NCBI GenBank assembly: GCA_038496675.1
Contig: CM076663.1
Coordinates: forward strand, 13,724,954 to 13,788,953
Source of the DNA: Rachycentron canadum
Taxonomy: Eukaryota; Chordata; Actinopteri; Carangiformes; Rachycentridae
DNA length: 64,000 bases
Direction of reading: 5' to 3'
In this document: piece after piece, positions 49,301 to 55,100 of the stretch
Position numbering within the stretch: the first letter of the stretch is position 1
Layout: each line of letters opens with the position of its first letter
Program-made: the position numbers and the translations under genes
Notes under the pieces: generated by a model
The model's input: only the letters and a program-made list of their open reading frames with translations
What the model was told of the DNA's origin: nothing
Database searches by the model: none

Positions 49301-50344
49301 TGGCTGCCTCCCTCCTCTTGGTTCCTGTTTAATTACAGCCTGGCCGTGCAAAGCGGTTGCAGACAGCTTGGGTGGCGGCCGTGGCTTCTGTCCCACTCAC
49401 TCTGACTCCCACAGTGCACGACTCTGCTACACACTTTAAGAGCAACAACATTCAATTTGACAAGTCCTTTATTAGCCCTGCGCTCACTGCAATTGCCATG
49501 CAAGCAGCATAGCTGTAGGAATGATAATGTCAGTCTAATGTTATGACAATCAATTGTTGATCCTCACATCTGGCTATGGACAGCATTCGGACATAAAAAA
49601 AATCAGTCCTATGTTAAAAACAATAGAACAAGTCAGAGGAGTTGAAGGCTCCTCAGATGCCACTCTGCACAGTGGATTATGATACTATGCAATTGGATTT
49701 TAAAACTCTGGAACAGCAGCAACTATTTTTCCTGTCACAAAATAATCAGGAATGTGCCCTTGCATGTATTTGATTGGCCAACATGGTACATTACCACATG
49801 ACAACACCTTGTACTGTGGCAGAAGTTGCGCCCGCCTCGCGCCAGCGCCAGCATTCCTGCTGCGCCACTTGAGTGTCCTCATTCACATGCAGTTTTGTGT
49901 AGCAGGTAGGCATTGTCACTCTAAAATAAGCAAAAAGCTGGTGCCACCTTGTGAGTTTGACCAATTGTGCAGTACTCAAGTGCCTTAGGTACCTCAAGTT
50001 GAAAGGCAAAAAGGTTTCGGAGTGTTTTTTAAATGACTCCCCTTCATTATTCTACAGTATCAGTACAGTCTTAATAAAGCCTTGAGTAAAAATAATGTGT
50101 TCACACATCCTCAGAGGTGACAAGCAGCAGTATCTGTTATCGAACAGTGATCCAGGTGTGGTGCATCACTCAGATGTGTCCATCCAGTGCTTAATGCAAC
50201 AATGTCCCTGTGTTTCTGTGATGCTTCCTCCAGCTGTCACTGGCTCACACTGACGACTGGGGGCGATTTGCCCGCACCCTGATGGAGATCCGTGCTAATC
50301 GGGCAGATGGCGAGGAGGAGGGGCCTATGGAGCTGGCTTCATAG
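782..50344 (+). CDS. dync1i1: dync1i1, cytoplasmic dynein 1 intermediate chain 1 (3' part, 14 exons)
   Basis: Scaffold subunit of the cytoplasmic dynein-1 motor. Its N-terminal part binds dynactin p150 and the three light-chain families, and its C-terminal WD40 propeller binds the heavy chain. Join: 782-869, 3675-3734, 4047-4159, 23192-23287, 25034-25205, 26129-26228, 26455-26580, 36268-36414, 37944-38057, 38238-38371, 38850-38994, 43995-44135, 47576-47701, 50234-50344. All junctions are GT-AG and the phases agree, giving 556 codons plus stop after a split first codon. The human protein has 645 residues, so about 95 N-terminal residues lie upstream of the window. The paralogue call rests on the exon reading TLQWDTDPSVLQLQADSELG, the SKETQT context, the ALAEDSDIFFDYSG stretch and the ending with MEIRANRAD; dync1i2 differs at these places. 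No frameshift or stop was seen. The gene converges on slc25a13, as in mammals. Confidence 0.97.
870..3674 (+). other. dync1i1 intron
   Basis: 2.8 kb of AT-rich intron. Short TG-rich patches lie near 3505-3545. I see no recognisable gene or transposon. Confidence 0.8.
3675..3734 (+). CDS. dync1i1: dync1i1 exon w2: paralogue-specific 20-codon cassette
   Basis: Encodes R TLQWDTDPSVLQLQADSEL G. It is 60 nt, with the same phase at both ends (two bases of the flanking codon sit in the exon before), so it can be skipped without a frameshift. The segment is characteristic of DYNC1I1 and lies just before the Tctex-type light-chain site. Acceptor gacatcag, donor gtacat. Confidence 0.95.
3735..4046 (+). 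other. dync1i1 intron (312 nt)
   Basis: Short AT-rich intron between the cassette exon and the light-chain-binding exon. It ends in ...tgttacccag. Nothing else seen. Confidence 0.9.
4047..4159 (+). CDS. dync1i1: dync1i1 exon w3: Tctex (DYNLT) and LC8 (DYNLL) docking sites
   Basis: Encodes RRMQRLGASKITQVDFLPKE followed by VVSYSKETQTLTALLSE. The SKITQVDF stretch corresponds to the known DYNLT-binding strand. KETQT (4123-4137) is the canonical (K/R)xTQT LC8 anchoring motif. Human DYNC1I1 has Pro after KETQT; here it is Leu. The donor gtgaatatttttgtgtgtg opens into a TG-rich tract. Confidence 0.97.
5205..5281. repeat. Alternating purine-pyrimidine tract with (CA)n
   Basis: ATATGTGTGTGCGC runs into about 18 CA units, then into TATATATGTATATATACACAC. 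Alternation is unbroken at 5205-5253 and again at 5254-5281, with one phase break between them. Confidence 0.95.
5953..6011. repeat. (TG)n microsatellite followed by G15
   Basis: About 21 GT units (5953-5994), then TTT-type interruption and a homopolymer of 15 G at 5997-6011. Confidence 0.95.
7569..7612. repeat. (GGAGA)n pentanucleotide microsatellite
   Basis: About nine units of GGAGA, located within the LINE 3' UTR. Confidence 0.95.
7697..10162 (-). CDS. LINE ORF2: partial endonuclease plus reverse transcriptase
   Basis: 821 codons without stop or frameshift. Residues 9-18 (VGDFNIHVD) and 74-77 (SDHS) are the C-terminal catalytic motifs of the apurinic-type endonuclease. The first half of that domain is missing, so the copy cannot be autonomous as it stands. 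The reverse transcriptase core follows: YRPISNL at 381-387, motif A LDLSAAFDTI at 451-460, motif B GVPQGSVLGP at 509-518 and the catalytic YADD at 542-545. A C-terminal LDYCNSLL...LHWLPV region typical of fish L2/CR1/Rex1 elements closes the protein. The start chosen is the first Met; the true protein began further upstream. An intact frame of this length suggests a fairly recent insertion. Confidence 0.92.
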   Translation of the reverse strand: MESDKVIIVGDFNIHVDVDDDCLAVAFKSLLDSIGFSQRIDKPTHSFNHVLDLVLTYGIEAEHITVFPQNPVISDHSLITFEFTLTNYTLLGKKSYYSRCLSDIAVSRFKELIPAELAATPSSITMGSYADLTPLQVDYLVDSTAAALLGTLDAVAPLKKKVINHKRIAPWYSLNLRTLKQKTRRLERKTHSSQREEDRQAWKDSLLLYKKELRKTRSTYYSSLIEKNKNNPRFLFSTVARLTKNHSAVEPCIPPTLNSNEFLNFFTEKIVNIRARIANDDPQTVVPIEASPRLNAYLESFTPIDLSDLTSAITSSKSATCLLDPVPTRLLKDVFPLVNTSILNQINLSLVTGYVPQAFKVAVINPLLKKPSLDPGVLANYRPISNLPYISKILEKVVLKQLHEHLHSNELFEAFQSGFREHHSTETALVKVSNDLLIASDRDLVSILVLLDLSAAFDTIDHSILLQRLEHEIGIKGSALKWLKSYLSDRFQFVSVNNDNSEYSRVTYGVPQGSVLGPILFILYILPLGDIIRKHSIDFHCYADDTQLYVSMEPDDKSRLTNLQDCLKDIKSWMSTNFLQLNSDKTEVIVFGPKNLRDTFSLQIAYLDGITLNSSMTARNLGVIFDQDLSFSSHIKHVTRTAFFHLRSIAKIRNILSQSDAEKLVHAFITSRLDYCNSLLSGCPKNSLKSLQLVQNAAARILTGVSKREHISPTLASLHWLPVGYRVDFKILLLTYKALNEKAPSYLKDLIVPYYPSRALRSQHAGLLVTPSIFKNRLGGRAFSYRAPLLWNQLSPWVREADTLTTFKTRLKTFLYDRAFS
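16597..16666. repeat. (CT)n microsatellite, imperfect
   Basis: Runs of TCTC with interruptions (ctccc, cttt, ctact). Confidence 0.9.
18159..18240. repeat. Long perfect (TG)41 microsatellite
   Basis: 82 nt of uninterrupted TG, followed by shorter TG stretches to about 18261. It is the longest perfect dinucleotide run in the window. Confidence 0.95.
19420..20275 (+). mobile_element. Degraded Tc1/mariner transposon (pseudogene)
   Basis: Remains of a Tc1 transposase on the + strand in several frames. VWSDETK lies at 19694-19714, the second catalytic Asp region, followed by an in-frame TAG. After a frame change come KHGGGSV (19803 on) and the YQILNEKMTPSL stretch, ended by a stop. SPDWHPAEHLW at 20039-20071 matches the DLNPIEHLW motif with the last acidic catalytic residue. 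Stops and frameshifts make it non-functional. Boundaries are approximate because I could not pair inverted ends with confidence. It lies in the sense direction inside the dync1i1 intron. Confidence 0.85.
20205..20238. repeat. (TAAA)n microsatellite
   Basis: About seven TAAA units within the 3' part of the Tc1 remnant. Confidence 0.9.
20276..23191 (+). other. dync1i1 intron, 3' part
   Basis: 2.9 kb of intron with TG-rich patches (22987-23017 among them), ending in a strong pyrimidine tract, tctctctctctctttttttt, and cag. No gene recognised. The stretch at 22080-22330 is less AT-rich than its surroundings but has no identifiable product. Confidence 0.75.
23192..23287 (+). CDS. dync1i1: dync1i1 exon w4: acidic linker
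   Basis: Encodes VEEEEEDEEMMEAKPGTESE followed by QQDEDDNRENKE and a split Gly. It matches the acidic region after the LC8 site (EEDEEDEEMVESK in human). This segment is expected to be disordered. The phase agrees with the exons on either side. Confidence 0.96.
23288..25033 (+). other. dync1i1 intron
   Basis: 1.7 kb. It contains (TG)n at about 23685-23713 and CA-rich patches at about 23860-23910; the rest is AT-rich. No gene recognised. Confidence 0.8.
25034..25205 (+). CDS. dync1i1: dync1i1 exon w5: roadblock (DYNLRB) binding region
   Basis: Encodes (G)SFPMLRELTEEERQQILHS, then SEFQSFFDCSIRVMERALAE, then DSDIFFDYSGRDLEDKEG. The ELTEEExQQILHS and IRVxERALAE helices are the family's roadblock-binding segment leading into the propeller. 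Donor gtgagt. AEDSDIFF favours I1 over I2, where the equivalent reads SEQINIFF. Confidence 0.97.
25206..26128 (+). other. dync1i1 intron (923 nt)
   Basis: Unremarkable intronic sequence ending in ctgcctccag. Nothing further recognised. Confidence 0.85.
26129..26228 (+). CDS. dync1i1: dync1i1 exon w6: start of the WD40 propeller
   Basis: Encodes (G)DLGSGSSLSFSRLFYDEHW followed by SKHRVITCLDWSPQ. It matches human FYDEHWSKHRVVTCMDWS, the entry into the first blade. The exon ends in phase 0, donor gtcagt. Confidence 0.97.
26229..26454 (+). other. dync1i1 short intron (226 nt)
   Basis: GT-AG intron with a CT-rich acceptor tract. Confidence 0.95.
26455..26580 (+). CDS. dync1i1: dync1i1 exon w7: WD40 blade
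   Basis: 42 codons: [20 protein letters not shown], then GVALVWNIKFKKATPEYIFH, then CQ. Near-identical to the vertebrate dynein intermediate chain. Phase 0 at both ends. Confidence 0.98.
30561..30624. repeat. (AATAG)12 pentanucleotide microsatellite
   Basis: Twelve perfect AATAG units plus a partial unit. Confidence 0.97.
31463..31509. repeat. (CA)n microsatellite
   Basis: About 23 perfect AC units. Confidence 0.97.
31957..32528. mobile_element. Fold-back (MITE-like) element, copy 1
   Basis: The left end GGAAAGGTTTGACATTTGGG and the reverse complement of the right end (GAAAGGTTTGAAATTTTGGG) match closely. The similarity continues inward through CTTGC..AGAGTTAGAT and GCTAACTTAGC..GCTC on both sides, so the arms are roughly 190 nt each around a central spacer. 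There is no coding capacity. The internal phrases GGCTGGCTCTGTCC and AGCTAAGTTAGCC recur in copy 2. Boundaries and family are approximate. Confidence 0.7.
32540..32574. repeat. 14-bp perfect AT-rich inverted repeat
   Basis: TAAAATATTATATG, a 7-nt loop, then CATATAATATTTTA. It lies just outside copy 1 of the fold-back element. Confidence 0.9.
36268..36414 (+). CDS. dync1i1: dync1i1 exon w8: WD40 blade
   Basis: 49 codons: SPVVSVGFARFHPNLVVGGT, then YSGQIVLWDNRSHRRTPVQR, then TPLSAAAHT. The human residues SHRRTPVQRTPL are conserved; I2 has SNKRTP here, which again supports dync1i1. Phase 0 at both ends. Confidence 0.98.
36415..37943 (+). other. dync1i1 intron (1.5 kb)
   Basis: AT-rich, with CA patches near 37362-37385 and a perfect (TG)n at 37879-37925 abutting the acceptor. 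The stretch 37430-37560 is more complex sequence with several TAAT-type cores and could be regulatory. Confidence 0.8.
37879..37943 (+). repeat. (TG)23 microsatellite forming the splice acceptor tract
   Basis: TG run at 37879-37925, then tatgtgtgtgtttgtgtag directly before the exon at 37944. There is no ordinary polypyrimidine tract. Confidence 0.93.
37944..38057 (+). CDS. dync1i1: dync1i1 exon w9: WD40 blade
   Basis: 38 codons: HPVYCVNVVGTQNANNLITV followed by STDGRMCSWSLDMLSQPQ. VSTDG and MCSWSLDML match I1. Phase 0 at both ends. Acceptor gtgtag sits inside TG repeats; donor gtacac. Confidence 0.98.
38058..38237 (+). other. dync1i1 short intron (180 nt)
   Basis: GT-AG intron. Its last 35 nt are TG-rich (gtgtgtgtctgtgttatgtg, then tgtgtttgtgtag), with few C residues in the acceptor tract. 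Confidence 0.95.
38238..38371 (+). CDS. dync1i1: dync1i1 exon w10: WD40 blade
   Basis: Encodes ETMELVYNKSKPVAVTGMAF, then PTGDVNNYVVGSEEGTVYTA, then SRHG and a split Ser (AG). The human equivalent has CRHG where this has SRHG. The donor lies in a tandem GGTTGGTTGGTGG array, and only the first GT keeps the frame. Confidence 0.97.
38372..38849 (+). other. dync1i1 intron (478 nt)
   Basis: AT-rich intron with a weak, repeated donor at its start and acceptor cccctccag at its end. Nothing else recognised. Confidence 0.9.
38850..38994 (+). CDS. dync1i1: dync1i1 exon w11: WD40 blade
   Basis: Encodes (S)KAGICEMFEGHQGPVTGIS, then CHSAVGTVDFSHLFITSSFD, then WTVKLWSTK. FDWTVKLW is a classical WD-type terminus. 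It ends in phase 0, donor gtataa. Confidence 0.98.
40202..40246. repeat. Perfect 20-bp inverted repeat, 5-nt loop
   Basis: Left arm TTTGGCAGCATTTTAGGGGC (40202-40221), loop TTACT, right arm at 40227-40246 is its exact reverse complement. Pairing stops abruptly on both outer sides. Confidence 0.95.
40987..41043. repeat. (TA)n(TG)n compound microsatellite
   Basis: TATATATATA followed by about 22 TG units; a TGCGTGCGCACACGTG segment follows. Confidence 0.95.
43640..43691. repeat. (TC)n microsatellite
   Basis: About 26 perfect TC units, some 300 nt before a dync1i1 exon. Confidence 0.95.
43995..44135 (+). CDS. dync1i1: dync1i1 exon w12: WD40 blade (human exon 15 equivalent)
   Basis: 47 codons: HNKPLYSFEDNADYVYDVMW, then SPVHPAIFAAVDGMGRLDLW, then NLNNDTE. 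Third coding exon from the end. In mammals the corresponding exon has been reported to act as a limb enhancer of Dlx5/6. Donor gtatgtgtgtgt leads straight into TG repeats. Confidence 0.98.
44955..45352. mobile_element. Fold-back (MITE-like) element, copy 2
   Basis: The left end reads CATTTTGGGAAACTCAATTA, then TTTTCTTGCCCAGCGTTAGA. The right end, reverse-complemented, reads CATTTTGGGAAACGTGATTA, then CTTTCTTGCCAGGGTTAGA. The internal GAGCCAGGCTGTC and AAGCTAAGC phrases are shared with copy 1. Shorter than copy 1, with no coding capacity. Confidence 0.65.
45425..45535 (+). mobile_element. L2-type LINE/SINE 3' tail fragment
   Basis: Contains GTGTAAAGCGCTTTGAGTGG followed by an AAAAGCACAACATAAGTGCA segment. 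This resembles the conserved stem-loop tail shared by fish L2 LINEs and their SINE partners. I base this on recall of the family tail; the body of the element is absent or too diverged to recognise. Confidence 0.5.
46256..46302. repeat. (CA)n microsatellite
   Basis: About 23 perfect CA units. Confidence 0.96.
47576..47701 (+). CDS. dync1i1: dync1i1 exon w13: last WD40 blade
   Basis: 42 codons: VPTASVTIEGASALNRVRWS, then SGGKEVAVGDSEGRVWIYDT, then GE. ASALNRVRW and KEVAVGDSEGR match I1 (I2 has NPALNRVRWTHSGREIAVG). Phase 0 at both ends. Confidence 0.98.
47702..50233 (+). other. dync1i1 last intron (2.5 kb)
   Basis: AT-rich at first. From about 48480-48700 and 49250-49520 the sequence is more complex and less AT-rich, with TTTAATTACAG and CTTTATTAGCCC cores; these are candidate regulatory segments only. 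No gene recognised. Confidence 0.75.
50234..50344 (+). CDS. dync1i1: dync1i1 exon w14: C-terminus and stop (human exon 17 equivalent)
   Basis: 36 codons plus TAG: LSLAHTDDWGRFARTLMEIR followed by ANRADGEEEGPMELAS. Human reads LAVPHNDEWTRFARTLVEIR here, so the start of this exon is more diverged than the rest. The mammalian counterpart of this exon has also been reported as a Dlx5/6 enhancer. Confidence 0.97.
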   Translation: MSLAHTDDWGRFARTLMEIRANRADGEEEGPMELAS

Positions 50345-51025
50345 AACGACTCCAAACCAAAGTGGAGTGAATCAGAGAGCTGCCGTGCTTTTATTGGTGT
50401 CACTGTAGCATGTGCTTCTCACTGGGTTTTGTTTCTCCATCATATCAAGACCACACTTTCATTGTATTTTTGCATTTGCGCTCCTGTAAATGCAAACTGT
50501 CAATTAATGGGTAAACTGTTGACTTCTACTGATTTGTCCACCCTTATTTATTCCTTTAATGAATTAAGGTGATTTGTTGCTTGCAACTTGTGAGCCTACA
50601 GCATATACAAAGTGGCAGCCTTATGAAGATAAGTGTACTGTAATGATGCTTTGCACTACTGTAAAAACAAAGCAGGGTCCATAGACTAGTCATGTATTGT
50701 TTACAAAATGTCACGTTCACTTTACGTTGTGCTTTTCTCTGTATTGCCTGCATGCGACACATTCTTGAAATATCCCAGATGCATAAAGATGGAGTGAGTA
50801 TGGTGACGTTTTCACACGTTGGGCTTTGTTTTGATGTGAGTGTTTCGGGTGTCAGTAACAGAATCATGTCTGGTTATTGACACTTTTGTCTTTTGTTTTG
50901 AATGGGAGCTACAACTGTATATTCTTTCATGGACAGTAACAGTTAACAAGAGGTATATTGAATTGCAGAGTGCTCGCTGTTAAACCTGCTATGTTTACCA
51001 TTAAAGCATAGCTAATGAACGGTTG
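50345..51025 (+). other. dync1i1 3' UTR (probable extent)
   Basis: From the stop to about 20 nt beyond an ATTAAA at 51000-51005. The sequence after that hexamer, ggttgtcttgctttttgctt, is the GT/T-rich kind expected downstream of a cleavage site. A longer form could run to the AATAAA at 51468. Confidence 0.6.
51000..51005 (+). promoter_or_regulatory. dync1i1 poly(A) signal candidate (ATTAAA)
   Basis: ATTAAA with a GT/T-rich element 15-40 nt downstream, about 660 nt after the stop codon. Confidence 0.6.
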
Positions 51026-51467
51026 TCTTGCTTTTTGCTTTGGAAAGAAAAGTCCAGTATATGTTCATCTTACTAATATAAGTTTCTCTTTACTCTCAGT
51101 AGACATGTTGCTGCCATACGTACAGTAAGGCACAATTATTACACACCATCTGTGACTCCTACATTCTCTGTACTGTACAATTTTAAGTACTCAGTCATAA
51201 CACACTACAGAAGTGCAGTTGGTGCCAGCTCTCTCTTTCAGATATTTACACATCTGCATACATTTAGACCTGAAACCAAACATCTTATAGCAGTAAACAT
51301 CGTGTACAGTCAGAATGTTACACTGTGTCTTTACATTCAAGTACTTTTTGGTCATATTCATGTAAATACATTTGATCAAATGAGCAACTCAGGATCAAAA
51401 CAGCCATATAAATATGAAAATATGTCTCTGGATATCTCATATATACAGGAGTGCCACACTTATGATC

Positions 51468-51473
51468 AATAAA
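51468..51473 (+). promoter_or_regulatory. Distal poly(A) signal candidate (AATAAA)
   Basis: Canonical hexamer, 1.1 kb after the dync1i1 stop. Use would bring the transcript to within about 450 nt of the slc25a13 stop on the other strand. Confidence 0.35.
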
Positions 51474-51929
51474 CCATTCTTCAGTCAGCTATATGATCAC
51501 ATGAGGAATGTGCTTTTGATTATAAAGCAACAATAGGAAGACACTGGAAAGAGCTGCAGCTGTATGTAGTTATTGATGCTATTTACCAAAGCAGTTAAGG
51601 TATATTTCAACGTCTGCCAGCCCTTCTACTGCCTGTGTGCATATACTGTACCAGCTACACTATGAAAAACAAAACCACAATATAATACAACTTTATGACA
51701 ATGTTAATCAAAGGTCCAACTAAGAATTTTCTTTGATTAACCCATTGTAACAGGCTCCTCAATTAATGTGGTTGCATATACACTATTTAATAGTAATATA
51801 TATAAGAGAAAAAATAATAAATAACTTTAAATAAGTGACTTAAAACACTACAAACAATGACTTCTGTATGAAAAACATTCAAGCTCTCTCTTTCACTTCA
51901 CGGACCCCCACCCTGACGTGTGGATTAAT
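51474..51929. other. Intergenic gap or slc25a13 3' UTR
   Basis: AT-rich sequence between the two convergent genes. On the minus strand the only hexamer I see near the slc25a13 stop is ATTAAA (plus-strand TTTAAT at 51786-51791), which would give a short 3' UTR. Confidence 0.5.
51786..51791 (-). promoter_or_regulatory. slc25a13 poly(A) signal candidate (ATTAAA)
   Basis: Minus-strand ATTAAA about 140 nt after the stop. The downstream context is not clearly GT-rich, so this is a weak call. Confidence 0.25.
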
Positions 51930-52116
51930 TCAGGGGGTGTTTGCAGGGGCTGCTGCTACTGCCGTCACCACCGTGTAGCGTGGGAGATGGAGTCCAAACT
52001 TGCTCTCGATGCCAGCGAATGTGGCCACGGCCAACCTGAAGCCTCCGATGTGGTCTGGGTTGGGCGCCGGCAGGCTGATCCGAGACTTGGGGGTGGGCTC
52101 CGAGCCAGCCGGCTTT
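51930..52116 (-). CDS. slc25a13: slc25a13 last exon: C-terminal amphipathic tail
   Basis: Encodes (Q)KPAGSEPTPKSRISLPAPN, then PDHIGGFRLAVATFAGIESK, then FGLHLPRYTVVTAVAAAPAN, then TP and TGA. The ATFAGIExKFGL helix is the conserved citrin/aralar C-terminal segment. The last about 14 residues are unlike human (which ends KAIGGGP). Confidence 0.95.
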
Positions 52117-55100
52117 CTGTGGTGTGGAGAGAGGGGAGAAAGACAGACGGAGGACGAAGCCAGAGGCACGGTGAAACAGGAGGAGGAGAGAGGCAATGCA
52201 AAAAAGAAGGAGGAAAAGAAAAAACTGTTAAACAACATAAACACGGTGTTATTTTAACCAAACCTGGAGAAAGTGAGCGTGCACAGACAGGAGTTTTATT
52301 ATCAATATTACTCAAGCTTACATTAATATTATCATATCAAACACAGTTTGCCACAGATATAAACATCTTGATAGTAAATCAAAGCTGTAACAATTAAATA
52401 TTTCTCCCTTCAAACAACTGAACCAAATCCATCATTGATATCACACCGAGCTCTGTGATTTGCTGCCAACACGTCACGGACAGCAAAGAAACACAGATGA
52501 ACTTGCGCCAAACCGCACTGACTGTTCACTGGATCTGCAGTTGATTTGGTTTCACTGTGAGCCTTTTGGAGAAAGGCAACTTCATATAAAAGTAATGAGC
52601 CATCCAGCCAATACATGCGTGTGCAACACGGCCTCAGCTGTCCATTAAAAGAAGCATTTTCTTATTTTGAGAGGTTCACCGCCTCCGTTCTCTACCAGGC
52701 CTTTTTAACTTCAGAGAACTGGAGAATTATTCCTGTGAGTGACCTATTTGGATGAGGAAAATTAGCTTGTTTCAGTCCCAGAAGTGGAGGGAGAGTATGT
52801 GTTCAAGTCAAATGAGTGCTGTCTGCCCTAATCACATTGCCATAAAACTCTAGATTGGTAAAATTGTCACATCCAGACCTTTGAGTGAGGGCTTCAGTCT
52901 GTCAACTTATGTTTGCACATTAATTATTTTTGGTCTCACAGAGGATGGAGGACACACACCAACAGGAGCTACTGCACATTGAAATCGAGCCTACTGTTCA
53001 AGGAGGTGGTGGTTCTTGATAATGTGATAAACTAGACGCAGTAAAAGAAAATGTGAAAATAAAAAAAAAAGTTCTTTCTGTTGTTTTGCTGGGAGATTAG
53101 AGGGATTGAAGTTTTTTGTCACAGTTTAATAAAAGCAGTTAGTAAAGCAGATTGAGACTTACTGTCCTCCAAAGTCGACATAGAACCAGCGCTGCAGGAG
53201 TTCATAGGTCACCAGAGTCACTCCAAACTGAGGCGAGGACCGAAATACTCGAGCTGCAGTAAGAGGCAGAAGTGAGATTATGCAAATTCATATACACACT
53301 AAGTATAATCGAGGGTATAATCACGGCTCAGATTTGGGCACAATTAAGTCAATGTGAAAATGAAAATGTGGACACTATTTATTGCATTCATATACATTTA
53401 AAGTGATCAAGAAAACAATAAGCAAATCACCAAAATAATTGGAGAATAACAAAAACATTTGAAATGCTGCATAATTACCTAAAGTACATCCTGATGAAGG
53501 GCAATTTTTTTTATCTGAAAGATTTTCTGGCTAATTTAAATGTTGTCTGTAAACAGCCAACTGAGTTTTTCTCAATCATCCATATTTACAAAATAACATT
53601 TAAATTTTATCTTATCAAACTGAATTTTGAATTGGATCAAATCAGCTTCTGTTCACGCTGACAAACTGTCCAGCGTGAAATCTGTTCAAATTCCTGTGTT
53701 GTTGATGCCCTACGTTCAAATTACATTCTGCTATGTTAGAAATACGTTACAACAAAGAGTCTTTTGCTGCTTTATGTGCGCAATTCTTTCAGTTACAGAG
53801 CTTTTTTAGAAGATATGTTATTATCCACCACAAAAACACGAGGAGGTGACGCGAGAACTTTTTACAGCCCTTTTCATTTCCTTAGTTTGCATATGGCCTC
53901 ACAACTGGTACTGTAGGTCATCCTGTATGTAGCCTACAAGGCGAAACCCAGGCCAAAACAAAGGCTGCAAAGCTGTCGCTGCTGCTTGTAAAGTGTATTT
54001 TTGCAAGTGTAAGGTAATAACTGAAGGCGACTCACATGAGCATATCTACATTTTTATCCAGCTTTATGAGCCTCTCTCATCTTGTTTATGACGGCTGGAC
54101 GGAAAAGCTTAGAGATTTTTGTAGGAAAATCAAACATAAACTGTAGAAGTGCGGGGGTTGGAAAATAGGACCTTGACATTATATTCACTCGAGCTCTTTT
54201 TTATGTTATTAGATGTTTTACTTTATGAACGTACCTCCAGCTCCTTTCCAGAAAGCTCGGGGCCCCTCTTCTCTGAGGATCTTCCAGAAGCAGTCCACCA
54301 GGCCACTGTAGGTGGTCTGGCCAGCGCGTGCCGCCACCTGTAGCCTGGTCTTGATCACGTCTGCTGGGGTCACCAGAGAGGCCGCTGGCATGCCTGGACA
54401 GAAATATGTTTGACAGGTTTGATTCTAAATAGAGCTCAAATTGAAAAATCAAACACAAACACATGCGCTGATTTGGAGAAAGCAGTTATCAGCACAGACT
54501 GAAACTGTGCATATTGTCGTAACTATGTCTGATGGAGTGGTTTCAGCACCCTTTGTTCCCTCTTTTAAAACACATCATCTTGGATCTTGACCATCTTGCA
54601 GCAAGTCTGGTCCATACGTACACTGTACACAAGTAGGGGCCAGTTCCTATCACTTCGCCATCGACCAATCCATACCACCAGCGTGGCCATTATTTAATCT
54701 CCACCTTTTTTCTTCCTTTCCTCTTTCTCCCACTTTTCTTACAGCCTTTTGAAAGGGCCCAGACAATGGACGGTAATGACAGCAATGCACACTGTGCCCC
54801 GTGTACCGCTGAAAGTGACTGGCTGACTAAAGGGAGTGACTGCAAAGTCCCCACTCCAGCCACTTAAGCCATGAATGGGCTCAATCATTGATGGCTCGGT
54901 CATTACCATCAACTGCCCTCTTGACAATTTAGTCTGACTTCTTGGTTTTTGTAACGGCCAAACGAGCTATTCAGTAACCCAGATCAACTCAGCATTAGGT
55001 AGCGGACTAGCAACTGGTGAAGACTGACCACCTGCACTGACGAGAGGAGAGGAGAGGAGAGGAGAGGAGAGGAGAGGAGAGGAGAGATCTGAAGTAGAGC

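Noticed and set aside
52100..53165. Apparent frameshift between the last two slc25a13 exons
   Set aside because: On a first reading I dropped four bases of a GGCTGGCT duplication. Re-reading gives CA joined to A AAG CCG GCT GGC TCG, which is in frame (QKPAGS).
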